Positions 1-8,486 of a stretch of 64,000 nt of DNA are shown here, piece after piece (the stretch's first letter is position 1; every line of letters begins with the position of its first letter). Under the pieces are notes generated by a model. That model had not been told where the DNA came from and did not search any database. It was given only the letters and a program-made list of their open reading frames with translations. The translations under genes and the position numbers were made by a program. This stretch comes from Oxalobacteraceae bacterium CAVE-383. Its GTDB lineage: Bacteria; Pseudomonadota; Gammaproteobacteria; Burkholderiales; Burkholderiaceae_D. The stretch spans positions 372,001 through 436,000 of the forward strand of contig REGP01000001.1 in assembly GCA_004134995.1 (NCBI GenBank), in the 5' to 3' direction.

Positions 1-2
1 AT

Positions 3-827
3 CTGGACGACGTCGACGTCGCGCTGGCAAAAATGGATTCGCAGATTTCCGGCAATATCGACACCACCATGATCTGGATTACCGGCATCGCCATCGCCGC
101 CTCGCTGATCATCACGTTGTCGGGACTGGCGCTGAACGTGAGCGAATTCCGGGTGGCCGACGCCAAGCTGAAAGCGCTGGCGCAGCGCGTGGTGCGTTCG
201 CAGGAGGACGAACGGGCGCGCCTGTCGCGCGATCTGCACGACGGCATCAGCCAATTGCTGGTCTCGGTCAAATTGCAGATCGAATCCGGCATCGTCAAGC
301 TGGGAAGGGTACTGTCGCCGCAGGCGGCGGAAACCGCCAATGCCTCGTTCGGGCGCGCCGCCAAGCAACTCAACGACGCGCTGGGCGAAGTGCGGCGCAT
401 CTCGCACGATCTGCGTCCGGCGCTGCTGGACGACCTGGGCCTGGCCGCCGCGCTGGCGCATTTGACGCATGAATTCGCCGAAATCACGGCGATCAGCGAC
501 GAGTTCGACAGCAGCGCCGACACCGAGCACCTGAACGACGTCAGCAATACCGTGCTGTTCCGCATCGCCCAGGAGGCGCTGACCAACGTCAAGCGCCATG
601 CCTCGGCAACCGCGGTCAAGGTCAGCCTGGCCAGTACTGCCTATTCCGTGACGCTGACGGTCAGCGACAACGGCAAGGGTTTCGACATCGCCGGCGTGGC
701 GCAGAATCCGAAGCACGGCATCGGCCTGCGCAATATGCATGAGCGCGTCGAGGCGATCGGCGGCAAGCTGGATGTTTTGTCATCGCCCGACGGCACCACC
801 GTCATCGCCACTATCGCCAATACTTGA
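3..827 (+). CDS. Sensor histidine kinase, NarX/DegS type (5' end outside window)
   Basis: The reading frame is open to the left edge, so this is the C-terminal part of a longer membrane kinase; the ATG at 33 is unlikely to be the true start. Visible parts in order: the end of an extracytoplasmic region, one membrane segment (around visible residues 23-44), a short linker, a HisKA_3 dimerisation helix with the H-box RLSRDLHDGISQ, and a HATPase_c domain with the DNGKGFD and GIGLRNM motifs. Kinases of this class phosphorylate LuxR-type regulators. The regulator gene follows directly and its upstream in-frame TTG overlaps this stop codon, so the two form a pair. The signal sensed cannot be read here because the sensor domain is missing. 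Confidence 0.9.
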   Translation: MDDVDVALAKMDSQISGNIDTTMIWITGIAIAASLIITLSGLALNVSEFRVADAKLKALAQRVVRSQEDERARLSRDLHDGISQLLVSVKLQIESGIVKLGRVLSPQAAETANASFGRAAKQLNDALGEVRRISHDLRPALLDDLGLAAALAHLTHEFAEITAISDEFDSSADTEHLNDVSNTVLFRIAQEALTNVKRHASATAVKVSLASTAYSVTLTVSDNGKGFDIAGVAQNPKHGIGLRNMHERVEAIGGKLDVLSSPDGTTVIATIANT

Positions 828-841
828 ACTTGAAGAACATC

Positions 842-1453
842 ATGTCCAATCCGGAAATTATCCATATCCTCCTGGTCGACGATCATCCGCTGGTGCGCGA
901 CGGTTTGCGCGCGCGCCTGGAAACCGTATCGAATTTCGCCGTCGTCGGCGAAGCCGGCAGCGCCGGGGAGGCCCTGCAGCATGCCGCGTCGCTGCATATC
1001 GACCTGGTGCTGATGGATATCAACCTGGGCGGCACCAACGGCATCGAGCTCACCACGCAATTGAGCGCCGCTTATCCCGACATCGCGGTGCTCATGCTGA
1101 GCATGCATGACAAGGCCGAATATGTGCGGCAGGCGATCCAGGCAGGGGCGCGCGGCTACGTGCTCAAGGATGCGCCGGCGACCGATATCATCAGCGCCAT
1201 TGAAACCGTGATGTCGGGCGGGAATTACTATAGCGCGGGATTATCCGACCAGCTGGCGCCGGCCTCGCTGCTGACGCCAAGAGAGAAGGAAATACTGCAG
1301 CGCATCGCCACCGGCAAGTCGAACAAGCACATCGCGCGCGACCTGGGCCTGAGTTTCCGGACAGTGGAAACGCATCGGCTGAACATCAAGCGCAAACTCG
1401 GCATCGAAGGCCAGGCCGACCTGATTCGTTTTGCGCTGGAACAGACTATCTGA
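842..1453 (+). CDS. LuxR/NarL-family response regulator
   Basis: This is a 203-residue protein with an N-terminal receiver domain (acidic pocket in LLVDDHP, phospho-acceptor Asp in LVLMDINLGG, conserved Lys in VLKDA) and a C-terminal LuxR helix-turn-helix (LTPREKEILQRIATGKSNK onward). It is the expected partner of the upstream NarX/DegS-type kinase and would control transcription when phosphorylated. I chose the ATG at 842. An in-frame TTG at 824 overlaps the kinase stop codon, but it would add six residues that are not typical of the family. Target genes are not evident in the window. Confidence 0.9.
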   Translation: MSNPEIIHILLVDDHPLVRDGLRARLETVSNFAVVGEAGSAGEALQHAASLHIDLVLMDINLGGTNGIELTTQLSAAYPDIAVLMLSMHDKAEYVRQAIQAGARGYVLKDAPATDIISAIETVMSGGNYYSAGLSDQLAPASLLTPREKEILQRIATGKSNKHIARDLGLSFRTVETHRLNIKRKLGIEGQADLIRFALEQTI

Positions 1454-1489
1454 AGCGGATGCGCCGGGCCCGGCCGCGCTTGTTCGGCG

Positions 1490-1984
1490 CTATTCGCCGC
1501 TTTCAGGCCTGGCACTGCCGCCGCGGGCGAATTGCTCCGCGTATTCGGCGCGCCGGGCCTGGTCGGATTCGATCAGCAATCTGTAGCGGGTTTCCGAAAC
1601 CCGTTGCTGCAGCACCGCGGCGTAACGTTCCCTTTGCAGCCATTCGATGATGACCGAACTGATCACGATGACAGTCACGTAGACCACAATATAAAAAAGA
1701 TCCTGGCGATTCAGGCTGTCGAGCTGGTAATAGGGTTTGCGAAAGAAGAACAGCGAAGTCGGTATGCTGACAGCCAGCAGGGCAACGGAATACACGTAAC
1801 CGAACAGATAACTCATCACGATGCAATTGATGGTAAACAGCAGCATCGACAGGGATTCATCCAGAACCGGCGCCAGTATCTGCCGCAGCAGGAAGGCGAA
1901 CAGAAAACCCAGGGCGCAAATGAAAATCGGGCGCATGCCGCTTTCTTTCCAGCGTTTGGCGTTGCCTATCTTGATTCTATGCAT
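1490..1984 (-). CDS. DUF4118-like membrane protein, sensor part without a kinase
   Basis: This 164-residue protein has about four membrane segments in its first 115 residues, in the arrangement of the KdpD-type DUF4118 membrane module. A helical stretch follows, ending with SETRYRLLIESDQARR, which resembles the entry into a PAS domain of a histidine kinase. The protein then stops: there is no H-box or ATPase domain, and none in the next 37 bases. It begins 2 bases after the esterase gene ends, so both are probably on one minus-strand transcript. It may be a functional small sensor protein or the remnant of a truncated kinase. The family assignment rests on topology and is moderate. Confidence 0.6.
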   Translation of the reverse strand: MHRIKIGNAKRWKESGMRPIFICALGFLFAFLLRQILAPVLDESLSMLLFTINCIVMSYLFGYVYSVALLAVSIPTSLFFFRKPYYQLDSLNRQDLFYIVVYVTVIVISSVIIEWLQRERYAAVLQQRVSETRYRLLIESDQARRAEYAEQFARGGSARPESGE

Positions 1985-1986
1985 GA

Positions 1987-2871
1987 TCAGCGCCGGTCTT
2001 TCAATGCAAATTTATGCGTCAGGTCGGTACGCGAAAGGTCGTTGCCGTGCATTTCGATATTGCGCTGCAAAAACAGGACCGCCTCGTTGGTGACGATTTC
2101 CCGTTCGTTGTCCACGGTAATGATGTGATAGCAGTCGCCCAGCCAGATCGCCTTGCGCACTTCGGATCCGATATTTTCCAGGATCATTTCGGCATTTTTC
2201 GGCGCGGCGGTTTCATCGTCGATCGAATGGATCACCAGCATATTGGTGCTGACCAGCGGCAGCATGTTGCGCACGTAATGCATCATTTTTTGCGCCGCCC
2301 ATAATTGCCGGGCCGGAATCGCCGCCGCGCCGACCGCCGCCACGCCGTCTTTTTTCAAGGCGGCGGCAACCCGGCGCCGCATGTCGAAATTCTTGATGCC
2401 GTAAGGCGGGCTTTCCCTGTATACCCAGTTGCGGTAGCCGAGACGGTAGGGGAGGCCCATCAGCTTGTGGTACCACGGGATGGCCCAGCCGTCGTAATTC
2501 AGGATCGGCGAGAGCAGCACGACGCTGAGCAGATCGTGGCTGCGCGCGGCCACCGCCAGCGCCAGCGTGGCGCCCATGCTGAGGCCGCAGATCGAGACGG
2601 TTTTGAATTCTTCCTTCAGGCGCTGCACCTTGTTTTCGACAATGGCGCGCCATTCTTTCCAGTTCGGCGTGACCGACGGATCGGCCATCGAAGCCGAGTA
2701 ATTTTCGATGGTCATGACCACCACCGTGCAATTGATCTTTTTGAGCGCCTTTGGAATGGTGCCGAGTTCCAGCACCGAGCCGCACAGGCCGTGCAGCAGA
2801 ATGACGGCGTGGTCGCCGCGCCGCTCTTCCTGCCGGTCCAAATGGTATTCGCTGCTGGTTTTTGCGTTCAT
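1987..2871 (-). CDS. Alpha/beta-hydrolase, carboxylesterase-like
   Basis: This 294-residue protein has the oxyanion-hole motif HGLCGS near residue 27, the nucleophile elbow GLSMG (catalytic Ser) near residue 100, an Asp candidate in HSIDDETA and a late catalytic His in DCYHIITVD. The order and spacing fit the Est30/YvaK-like carboxylesterase group of serine hydrolases, which cleave short ester or thioester substrates. No signal peptide is visible, so it should be cytoplasmic. It lies 2 bases upstream of the DUF4118-like gene and is divergent from the gene at 3060. The natural substrate cannot be deduced. Confidence 0.75.
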   Translation of the reverse strand: MNAKTSSEYHLDRQEERRGDHAVILLHGLCGSVLELGTIPKALKKINCTVVVMTIENYSASMADPSVTPNWKEWRAIVENKVQRLKEEFKTVSICGLSMGATLALAVAARSHDLLSVVLLSPILNYDGWAIPWYHKLMGLPYRLGYRNWVYRESPPYGIKNFDMRRRVAAALKKDGVAAVGAAAIPARQLWAAQKMMHYVRNMLPLVSTNMLVIHSIDDETAAPKNAEMILENIGSEVRKAIWLGDCYHIITVDNEREIVTNEAVLFLQRNIEMHGNDLSRTDLTHKFALKDRR

Positions 2872-3059
2872 GGGTGGAATTATGCTATTTGCCCGGCGAC
2901 AATGCTATTAAAAGATTAACATTTTTTGCCCCGCGGCAGCAATCGCCGCTGCGCCGGCAATCGGCTTTGTGCAATGCTAAACTCCGTCACGCCGTTGCCG
3001 TTAATATCGTGGCAGCATCAATATGATGAATTCAGATGCAAAAGGAGTCCGGAAGGCGC

Positions 3060-3392
3060 ATGTTCGATTTTTCAAAATGGTCCGATGCCTATATTGCCGG
3101 CGCGTTCGCCGGCTTCGACCGGCAGGTCGTCAAAAAAGGCGTTTTACGGTTTTTCAAGCGGATTGCGGTCGAAAGCGATCCGCACAAACGGATCAGCCGC
3201 GATATTTTCGTGGTGATCGACGACGAACTGTTGAAAATGCTGGCCGCGATCGCGCCCGAGGAGCGTTTCCGCATCGGCAGGGCGGCGTCGCGCTATGTGC
3301 TGGTGCATATCCGCGGACTGGAATTGGGACGCAGCGAGGACGATCCGCTGCGCATCGAAATCGGCATCGAAGCCATCAGCCCGGCACGGTAA
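3060..3392 (+). CDS. Hypothetical protein
   Basis: This 110-residue soluble protein is not recognised. It is rich in charged residues and shows no signal peptide or membrane segment. The start at 3060 (MFDFSKWSD) is preferred over an in-frame ATG at 3036 because AAGGAG (3042-3047) and GGAAGG (3051-3056) lie just upstream of 3060. The next gene starts 19 bases after the stop with its own strong ribosome site, so the two are probably cotranscribed. Its function is unknown; the coding call rests on start signals and normal codon use. Confidence 0.6.
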   Translation: MFDFSKWSDAYIAGAFAGFDRQVVKKGVLRFFKRIAVESDPHKRISRDIFVVIDDELLKMLAAIAPEERFRIGRAASRYVLVHIRGLELGRSEDDPLRIEIGIEAISPAR

Positions 3393-3411
3393 ACGGCAGC
3401 GAAAGGGAGTC

Positions 3412-3831
3412 ATGAGCGTATACGAAAAGGTCAAGGCGGAACTCGCGCGCAAAGCCGTGGAGGCGGAGCAGGAACTGGAAACCCGCCGCCGCAACTTCGA
3501 TATGGTTTTTTCGAAAATCGTGCCGCGGCTGGAGAATTATTTCAATAAGGAATGCGATTCGCTGATCCGGGACGGCGGCCGCGCCACCGTGTCCAGCGTG
3601 CTGGAGTCGCCCATCCGCAGCCTCACCACCTTCGTCTTCTCGCTGCCGTATGAGGGCCATGGTTCCGCGCCGGCGCATACTTACAGGGTGATCGTGGCGG
3701 CCGACCGCTTGTGCATCGCCGAAGCCAAGGCGCTGCAGGAAGACCTCGGCAGCATCGACGCGCCGGATTTCCTGATCAAGCTGGACAAGTCCTTCGCCAA
3801 AATGCTGGAACTGGTCATGCGCGACGCGTGA
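3412..3831 (+). CDS. Hypothetical protein, helical N-terminus
   Basis: This 139-residue soluble protein is not recognised. The first 45 residues are a charged helix (many Lys, Glu and Arg) likely to form a coiled coil, followed by a mixed region. The start at 3412 is clear: AAGGGAG at 3403-3409 lies just upstream of MSVYEKVKAEL. The same frame is open further upstream only because it overlaps the preceding gene. It sits between an unknown gene and the EF-G gene, with 75 bases before the latter. No function can be assigned. Confidence 0.65.
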   Translation: MSVYEKVKAELARKAVEAEQELETRRRNFDMVFSKIVPRLENYFNKECDSLIRDGGRATVSSVLESPIRSLTTFVFSLPYEGHGSAPAHTYRVIVAADRLCIAEAKALQEDLGSIDAPDFLIKLDKSFAKMLELVMRDA

Positions 3832-3906
3832 TGCGCTCTTGATTAGTCGGGTGTACGCTCGCATATGCGGGCATCGCTTTTCCGCAAGCCACCAAAAGGT
3901 ATTGTC

Positions 3907-6015
3907 ATGACACGCAAGACGCCCATCGAACGCTATCGCAACATCGGTATCAGCGCACACATCGACGCCGGTAAAACCACGACGACGGAGCGGGTGCTGT
4001 TTTATACCGGCGTGAACCACAAAATCGGCGAAGTGCACAATGGCGCGGCCACCATGGACTGGATGGCGCAGGAGCAGGAACGCGGCATCACCATCACCTC
4101 GGCCGCCACCACGGCGTTCTGGAAGGGCATGGGAGGGCAGTTCCAGGAACACCGCATCAATATCATCGATACCCCGGGCCACGTCGATTTCACCATCGAA
4201 GTGGAGCGTTCGATGCGCGTGCTCGACGGCGCGGTCATGGTCTACGATGCCGTCGGCGGCGTGCAGCCGCAGTCGGAAACGGTGTGGCGCCAGGCCAATA
4301 AATACCAGGTGCCGCGTATTGCGTTCATCAACAAGATGGACCGCGTCGGCGCCGATTTCCTGCGCGTGGAACAGCAGATCCGGCTGCGCCTGAAAGGCAA
4401 TCCGGTGCCGATCCAGATTCCGGTCGGCGCCGAAGATCATTTCCAGGGCATAGTCGATCTGGTCAAGATGAAGGCGGTCATCTGGGACGAAGCCAGCCAG
4501 GGCGTGCTGTTCGAGTATCGCGAAATTCCGGACGAGCTGAAGGCGCTGGCGCAGGAGTGGCACGAAAACATGGTCGAGCAGGCCGCCGAGGCCACCGAGG
4601 CATTGACCGAAAAATACCTGAGCGGCGACACGTTGAGCGAAGCCGAGATCGTGGAAGGCCTGCGCCTGCGCACCATCGCCAATGAAATCATGCCGATGCT
4701 GTGCGGCAGCGCCTTCAAGAACAAGGGCGTGCAGGCGATGCTGGACGCGGTCGTGCAATACCTGCCGTCGCCGCTGGACATTCCGGCGATCAGGGGCCAC
4801 GACGCCGACGACAATGAAATCGAACGCCATCCTTCCGACAAGGAGCCGTTCTCCGCGCTGGCGTTCAAGATCATGACCGATCCGTTCGTCGGCCAGCTGA
4901 CCTTCTTCCGTGTGTATTCGGGGCTGGTCAATACCGGCGACACCGTCTATAACCCGATCAAGACGCGCAAGGAGCGGCTCGGCCGCATCCTGCAGATGCA
5001 CGCCAACGAGCGGCATGAAATCAAGGAAGTGTATGCCGGCGACATCGCGGCGGCGGTCGGCCTGAAAGACGTGACGACGGGCGACACCCTGTGCGATCCG
5101 GATAACGTGATCATCCTGGAGCGCATGGTCTTTCCCGAGCCTGTGATTTCCCAGGCGGTCGAACCGAAGACCACGCCCGATCAGGAAAAGATGGGCATCG
5201 CCCTGAACCGGCTGGCGCAGGAAGACCCGTCGTTCCGCGTGCATACCGACGAGGAATCGGGACAGACCATCATTTCAGGGATGGGCGAGCTGCATCTGGA
5301 GATCCTGGTGGACCGGATGCTGCGCGAATTCGGCGTCGACGCCAAGGTCGGCAAGCCGCAGGTCGCCTATCGCGAAACCATCCGCAACAAGGTCGAAGGC
5401 GTCGAAGGCAAATTCATCAAGCAGTCCGGCGGCCGCGGCCAGTACGGCCATGTGGTGCTGACGCTGGAGCCGATGGCGCCGGGGGCGGGTTATCAGTTCG
5501 TCGACGCCATCAAGGGCGGCGTGGTGCCGCGCGAGTACATTCCGGCGGTCGACAAGGGCATTGTCGAAACCCTGAAGTCGGGCGTGCTGGCCGGCTATCC
5601 GGTGGTCGACGTCAAGGCGACGCTGACCTTCGGCTCGTATCACGATGTCGATTCCAACGAAAATGCGTTCCGCATGGCCGGTTCGATGGCGTTCAAGGAA
5701 GGCATGAAACGGGCCGACGCGGTTTTGCTGGAGCCGATGATGCAGGTCGAAGTCGAAACGCCCGAGGATTTCACGGGCAATGTGATGGGCGATCTGTCGT
5801 CGCGCCGCGGCATGGTGCAGGGCATGGACGACATCCCGGGCGGCGGGGGCAAGATCGTGCGGGCCGAGGTGCCGCTGGCCGAAATGTTCGGTTATTCGAC
5901 CACCTTGCGTTCGCTGACGCAGGGCCGCGCGACTTACACAATGGAGTTCAAGCACTATGCGGCGGTGCCGCGCCAGATACTGGATCAGGTCAAGCTGGGC
6001 AGGAAGGCAGGTTGA
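3907..6015 (+). CDS. fusA: Elongation factor G, copy outside the str operon
   Basis: This is a full-length EF-G of 702 residues, the GTPase that moves tRNA and mRNA through the ribosome after peptide transfer and that acts with RRF in ribosome recycling. The G-domain motifs are intact: AHIDAGKT (G1, residues 17-24), DTPGH (G3) and NKMD (G4), followed by domains II-V. The start at 3907 ([12 protein letters not shown]) has AAAAGG just upstream; an in-frame ATG at 3865 would add an untypical leader. The usual neighbours rpsL, rpsG and tuf are absent, so this is either a second copy, as known in several Burkholderiales, or a relocated single gene. Confidence 0.95.
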   Translation: MTRKTPIERYRNIGISAHIDAGKTTTTERVLFYTGVNHKIGEVHNGAATMDWMAQEQERGITITSAATTAFWKGMGGQFQEHRINIIDTPGHVDFTIEVERSMRVLDGAVMVYDAVGGVQPQSETVWRQANKYQVPRIAFINKMDRVGADFLRVEQQIRLRLKGNPVPIQIPVGAEDHFQGIVDLVKMKAVIWDEASQGVLFEYREIPDELKALAQEWHENMVEQAAEATEALTEKYLSGDTLSEAEIVEGLRLRTIANEIMPMLCGSAFKNKGVQAMLDAVVQYLPSPLDIPAIRGHDADDNEIERHPSDKEPFSALAFKIMTDPFVGQLTFFRVYSGLVNTGDTVYNPIKTRKERLGRILQMHANERHEIKEVYAGDIAAAVGLKDVTTGDTLCDPDNVIILERMVFPEPVISQAVEPKTTPDQEKMGIALNRLAQEDPSFRVHTDEESGQTIISGMGELHLEILVDRMLREFGVDAKVGKPQVAYRETIRNKVEGVEGKFIKQSGGRGQYGHVVLTLEPMAPGAGYQFVDAIKGGVVPREYIPAVDKGIVETLKSGVLAGYPVVDVKATLTFGSYHDVDSNENAFRMAGSMAFKEGMKRADAVLLEPMMQVEVETPEDFTGNVMGDLSSRRGMVQGMDDIPGGGGKIVRAEVPLAEMFGYSTTLRSLTQGRATYTMEFKHYAAVPRQILDQVKLGRKAG

Positions 6016-6122
6016 GTCGGTTTTGTTGCTTGTTGGCATGAGGCTTGCGTGCAATCGCTTGCACCGCGCAGCTTCATGCTAGTATGCGCAAAACGACAAA
6101 AATTGCTTTGGGGAAATTCGCT

Positions 6123-6338
6123 ATGGAAAAGGCCATCGCCTTAAATCTTCTGATGGAAGAGCTGATCGAGGCGCGCAAACGGGCGTCCTGGTATGTCGCC
6201 GCCATGGTCATCAAGGGGTCGTTGGCGGAGGCCGGCATCGATGAACCGCCGACCAGCAGCGAACTTGACGATTTGCGCGCCACGCTGACCAGCTTGCGCA
6301 GCCTCTGTGAAGATGCGCAGATATTGCTAAAAGAATAA
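6123..6338 (+). CDS. Small protein, paralogue of the one at 10669-10884
   Basis: This 71-residue protein is of unknown function. The start at 6123 is supported by GGGGAA at 6110-6115 with 7 bases of spacing. Its length equals that of the protein encoded at 10669-10884. Both begin MEK and end with a related segment: SELDDLRATL..LCEDAQILLKE here and LSDLRDLQAAI..LCMQAQIILAE there. The two are therefore probably paralogues. Both are predicted all-helical, soluble and acidic. It is convergent with the small gene at 6345-6560, whose stop lies 6 bases away. Confidence 0.7.
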   Translation: MEKAIALNLLMEELIEARKRASWYVAAMVIKGSLAEAGIDEPPTSSELDDLRATLTSLRSLCEDAQILLKE

Positions 6339-6344
6339 CTGGTC

Positions 6345-6560
6345 CTATTCGACCGTGCTGGCGCGATCCGATGCGGGGTGGCCCTGAACGTCGCGCAGGA
6401 ATTCATTGCGCAACTTGTGCATTTCGTCGGTGGTCAATTTGGCCGAACCGCTCAACAATTCTTTTTGCTTCCGGATGCGGCGCTGCATGGCTGCCAGACG
6501 CTTGCGATAAATCCAGTTGCCCAGACTCTCGGATTGCTGTTCCCACCATTGCTTGATCAT
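6345..6560 (-). CDS. Small basic hypothetical protein
   Basis: This 71-residue protein is rich in Arg, Lys and Gln and is predicted to be largely one helix (YRKRLAAMQRRIRKQKELL). No family is recognised. A strong ribosome site (GGGGGAAATC directly before the ATG on the minus strand) fixes the start at 6560. It is convergent with the small gene at 6123-6338. A LexA-box-like palindrome lies about 110 bases upstream of its start. Confidence 0.65.
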   Translation of the reverse strand: MIKQWWEQQSESLGNWIYRKRLAAMQRRIRKQKELLSGSAKLTTDEMHKLRNEFLRDVQGHPASDRASTVE

Positions 6561-6887
6561 GATTTCCCCCCATGCTTGATGTCTTTCCAGCCCAGGGCGG
6601 CCATTGCGGCCGCGCCATTTGAGCGCCTGATTCGACTGCTAAAGATACCATAGGTTCGAGTGCGTGTGCTGTGTTTATGTACAGTGTATTGCGCGGACGG
6701 CATCGTTCGTGCCGCCGCCCCGGGCGGATCGACTTGGCGGAGCCGGTAGTGTATCCTCTGGCGCCTGCGTTTTTGTCTGCATCCCGGCCGATTTAAGTTT
6801 AGTATCGGCTTCCTGGGATCGCCGATGTTTCGCCGCCGATATTGAGCTTCTTTTCATTCACCCTGTTTCACTGCCGAGCGAGGACGC
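6561..6887. other. Divergent intergenic region, 327 bases
   Basis: This region separates the minus-strand small gene from the plus-strand J-domain cluster and must hold both promoters. The only clear signal is a LexA-box-like palindrome at 6669-6684. The ORFs crossing it have no ribosome sites and are not supported. Confidence 0.5.
6669..6684. promoter_or_regulatory. LexA-box-like palindrome
   Basis: CTGT, 8 bases, ACAG, which fits the CTGT-N8-ACAG core of the gammaproteobacterial and betaproteobacterial SOS box. The central 8 bases are AT-rich (GTTTATGT), as in functional boxes. It lies 204 bases before the J-domain gene and 108 bases before the minus-strand gene at 6560. It is a single match found by eye and could be chance. 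Confidence 0.35.
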
Positions 6888-7166
6888 ATGAAAGATTATT
6901 ACGCCGCACTTGGCATCGACAGCGATGCGCCCCTGAGCGCCGTCAAGACCGCTTACCGCAAAAAAGCCTCTGAATTTCATCCGGATAAAAATACAGATGC
7001 GGATGCGCCTGCCCGTTTCCGCGAAGTGCAGGAAGCCTACGATCTGTTGTCCGATCCGCAACGACGCAAGGAATACGATGAAAACCGCCAGCGCAGCCTG
7101 CTGGAAAGCCCGGTCGCGACCGCCGAACAGATCTGGACCACTTATATGCAGAAGGTAATGCAATGA
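6888..7166 (+). CDS. Stand-alone J-domain protein
   Basis: This 92-residue protein consists of a J domain and a short tail. The J domain (residues 3-65, from DYYAALGI) has the essential HPD motif in EFHPDKN and the QEAYDLLSDPQRRKEYD segment. J domains stimulate the ATPase of DnaK/Hsp70. There is no Gly/Phe region, zinc finger or client-binding domain, so this is not DnaJ itself; it probably directs an Hsp70 to a particular task. The stop overlaps the start of the next gene (ATGA), and three unknown genes follow in the same direction, so the four likely form one operon. Confidence 0.9.
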   Translation: MKDYYAALGIDSDAPLSAVKTAYRKKASEFHPDKNTDADAPARFREVQEAYDLLSDPQRRKEYDENRQRSLLESPVATAEQIWTTYMQKVMQ

Positions 7167-7711
7167 ATCTTTCCGCCTTTTTTGAAGACATGACCAAGGC
7201 CTATCAGGCCGAGCTGGAAGACCTGCAGAGCGATTCCGAAGGCAACGACATCCTGACCAAGCGCCTGAAAGACAAGCGCAAGCAGTTCGCGCTGATGATG
7301 CCGATGATTGAAACCGCGCCGGAAATGGTGGCGGTGGCGTTTCACGGCGGCATGAATTTCGTCGATCGGCAGGCGCTTACCATGCTGGCGATGTGCGAAC
7401 CGGATGAATTTCCGGCGTGGGACCAGCTGGCGGACGCCGTGCAATTCTCGGATTGGGCCGAAAAACTCGCCGCGACCGTCCTGAAACAACCCGATGGCGA
7501 ACGCTTCCTGCTGATCTCGGTCTGTCTCGAATATCTGTACGAAAAGAGCAACGGCAATTACCACGGCGCATATAACGATGCCGTCGATATGTCGGACGAC
7601 GCCGTGGAAGGCGTGGAGCGCGACGGCAACGACGACAGCGGCGACGAACACGATCTGGAATCCGAAGGCGCCGACTGGCTGGCCGATCAGGGTTTTGACC
7701 GCCTGGGCTGA
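7163..7711 (+). CDS. Hypothetical protein translationally coupled to the J-domain gene
   Basis: This 182-residue soluble protein is not recognised. The N-terminal two thirds look helical, and the last 40 residues are very acidic (VDMSDDAVEGVERDGNDDSGDEHD and on). Its ATG overlaps the stop of the J-domain gene in an ATGA junction, the typical sign of translational coupling and joint function. It may be a client, a co-factor or a substrate-binding partner for the J protein; this is inference from position only. Confidence 0.75.
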   Translation: MNLSAFFEDMTKAYQAELEDLQSDSEGNDILTKRLKDKRKQFALMMPMIETAPEMVAVAFHGGMNFVDRQALTMLAMCEPDEFPAWDQLADAVQFSDWAEKLAATVLKQPDGERFLLISVCLEYLYEKSNGNYHGAYNDAVDMSDDAVEGVERDGNDDSGDEHDLESEGADWLADQGFDRLG

Positions 7712-7746
7712 TTCCCCCCTTTTACCTTTCAATTATCCGAGTCCGC

Positions 7747-8475
7747 ATGACGAATTCATTAGTAGTAAAAACCGCCAACCTGATCCGTGAAGGCGATATC
7801 GCCGGCGCCGAATACGCCCTGGTCAACCTGGCCGATACGGAAGGCGATTACGCGCTGGTCGCGGTGCTCGAAGAGATGCCGCCGAAAGACCTGCTGGCCG
7901 TGATCCGCGAATACGACGCGTCGAAAGAATCGGTGGTCAATCTGCTGGTCACGCCGGAGCAGTTCGCGCGTGCCGTGGTCATGGAGAAGCTGTACGGCGA
8001 CCGCACCCATGCGCGCCTGCGCGGCATGATCAACGCAATCCTGTTCCGCAACGACAGCCAGACCGGCGAATTTATCGAAGCCATCGGCGAAACCGACGGC
8101 GGTTACCAGGCGCTGGTCGACTACCTGTCCGACCGAGACGAGGAGGTGGTGCATTTCGCGGTCTACGATACATTCAACGTCAATCATGACGAGGCCGGCG
8201 ATGCTGTCGAAAAATCCGAAGTCATGGATCACGACTGGAAAGAGCTGACCTGGCTGTTGAAACACGAGCATCCGGACATGTTCGAACAGATCTGGCCGCC
8301 GCTGAAAAAGCTGCTGACCGAACGCCGGCGCCGCGAAGCCGAACTGGAAATGCTGGAACAGGCCGACCTGGAGCCGGAAGAGGAGCGCACGCCGCCGGCC
8401 AAGGCGGCCGCGCCGTCCAGGCCCAAGCCTGCCGCCGCGCCCAATGTGGCGCCTGGCGAAGAATCGGCGCTGTAA
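7747..8475 (+). CDS. Hypothetical protein with helical core and Ala/Pro-rich tail
   Basis: This 242-residue soluble protein is not recognised as a known family. Residues 1-200 are predicted helical. The segments around GDYALVAVLEEMPPKDLLAVI and GGYQALVDYLSDRDEEVVHF resemble helical-repeat packing and could form an adaptor surface. The last 45 residues are a low-complexity Glu-, Pro- and Ala-rich tail. It is the third gene of the J-domain cluster, 35 bases after the second, with the fourth gene 11 bases later. Confidence 0.7.
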   Translation: MTNSLVVKTANLIREGDIAGAEYALVNLADTEGDYALVAVLEEMPPKDLLAVIREYDASKESVVNLLVTPEQFARAVVMEKLYGDRTHARLRGMINAILFRNDSQTGEFIEAIGETDGGYQALVDYLSDRDEEVVHFAVYDTFNVNHDEAGDAVEKSEVMDHDWKELTWLLKHEHPDMFEQIWPPLKKLLTERRRREAELEMLEQADLEPEEERTPPAKAAAPSRPKPAAAPNVAPGEESAL

Positions 8476-8486
8476 ACGCATTGCCC

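Noticed and set aside
824..841. TTG start for the response regulator
   Set aside because: It overlaps the kinase stop but adds six atypical residues; the ATG at 842 fits the receiver domain start.
3376..5244. Long minus-strand frame opposite the EF-G gene
   Set aside because: It is a mirror frame of a high-GC gene: His-, Asp- and Arg-rich composition, no ribosome site, no family, and the plus strand codes a certain protein.
6403..6651. 82-codon alternative frame over the small basic gene
   Set aside because: The 71-codon frame has a strong ribosome site and better composition; this one has neither.
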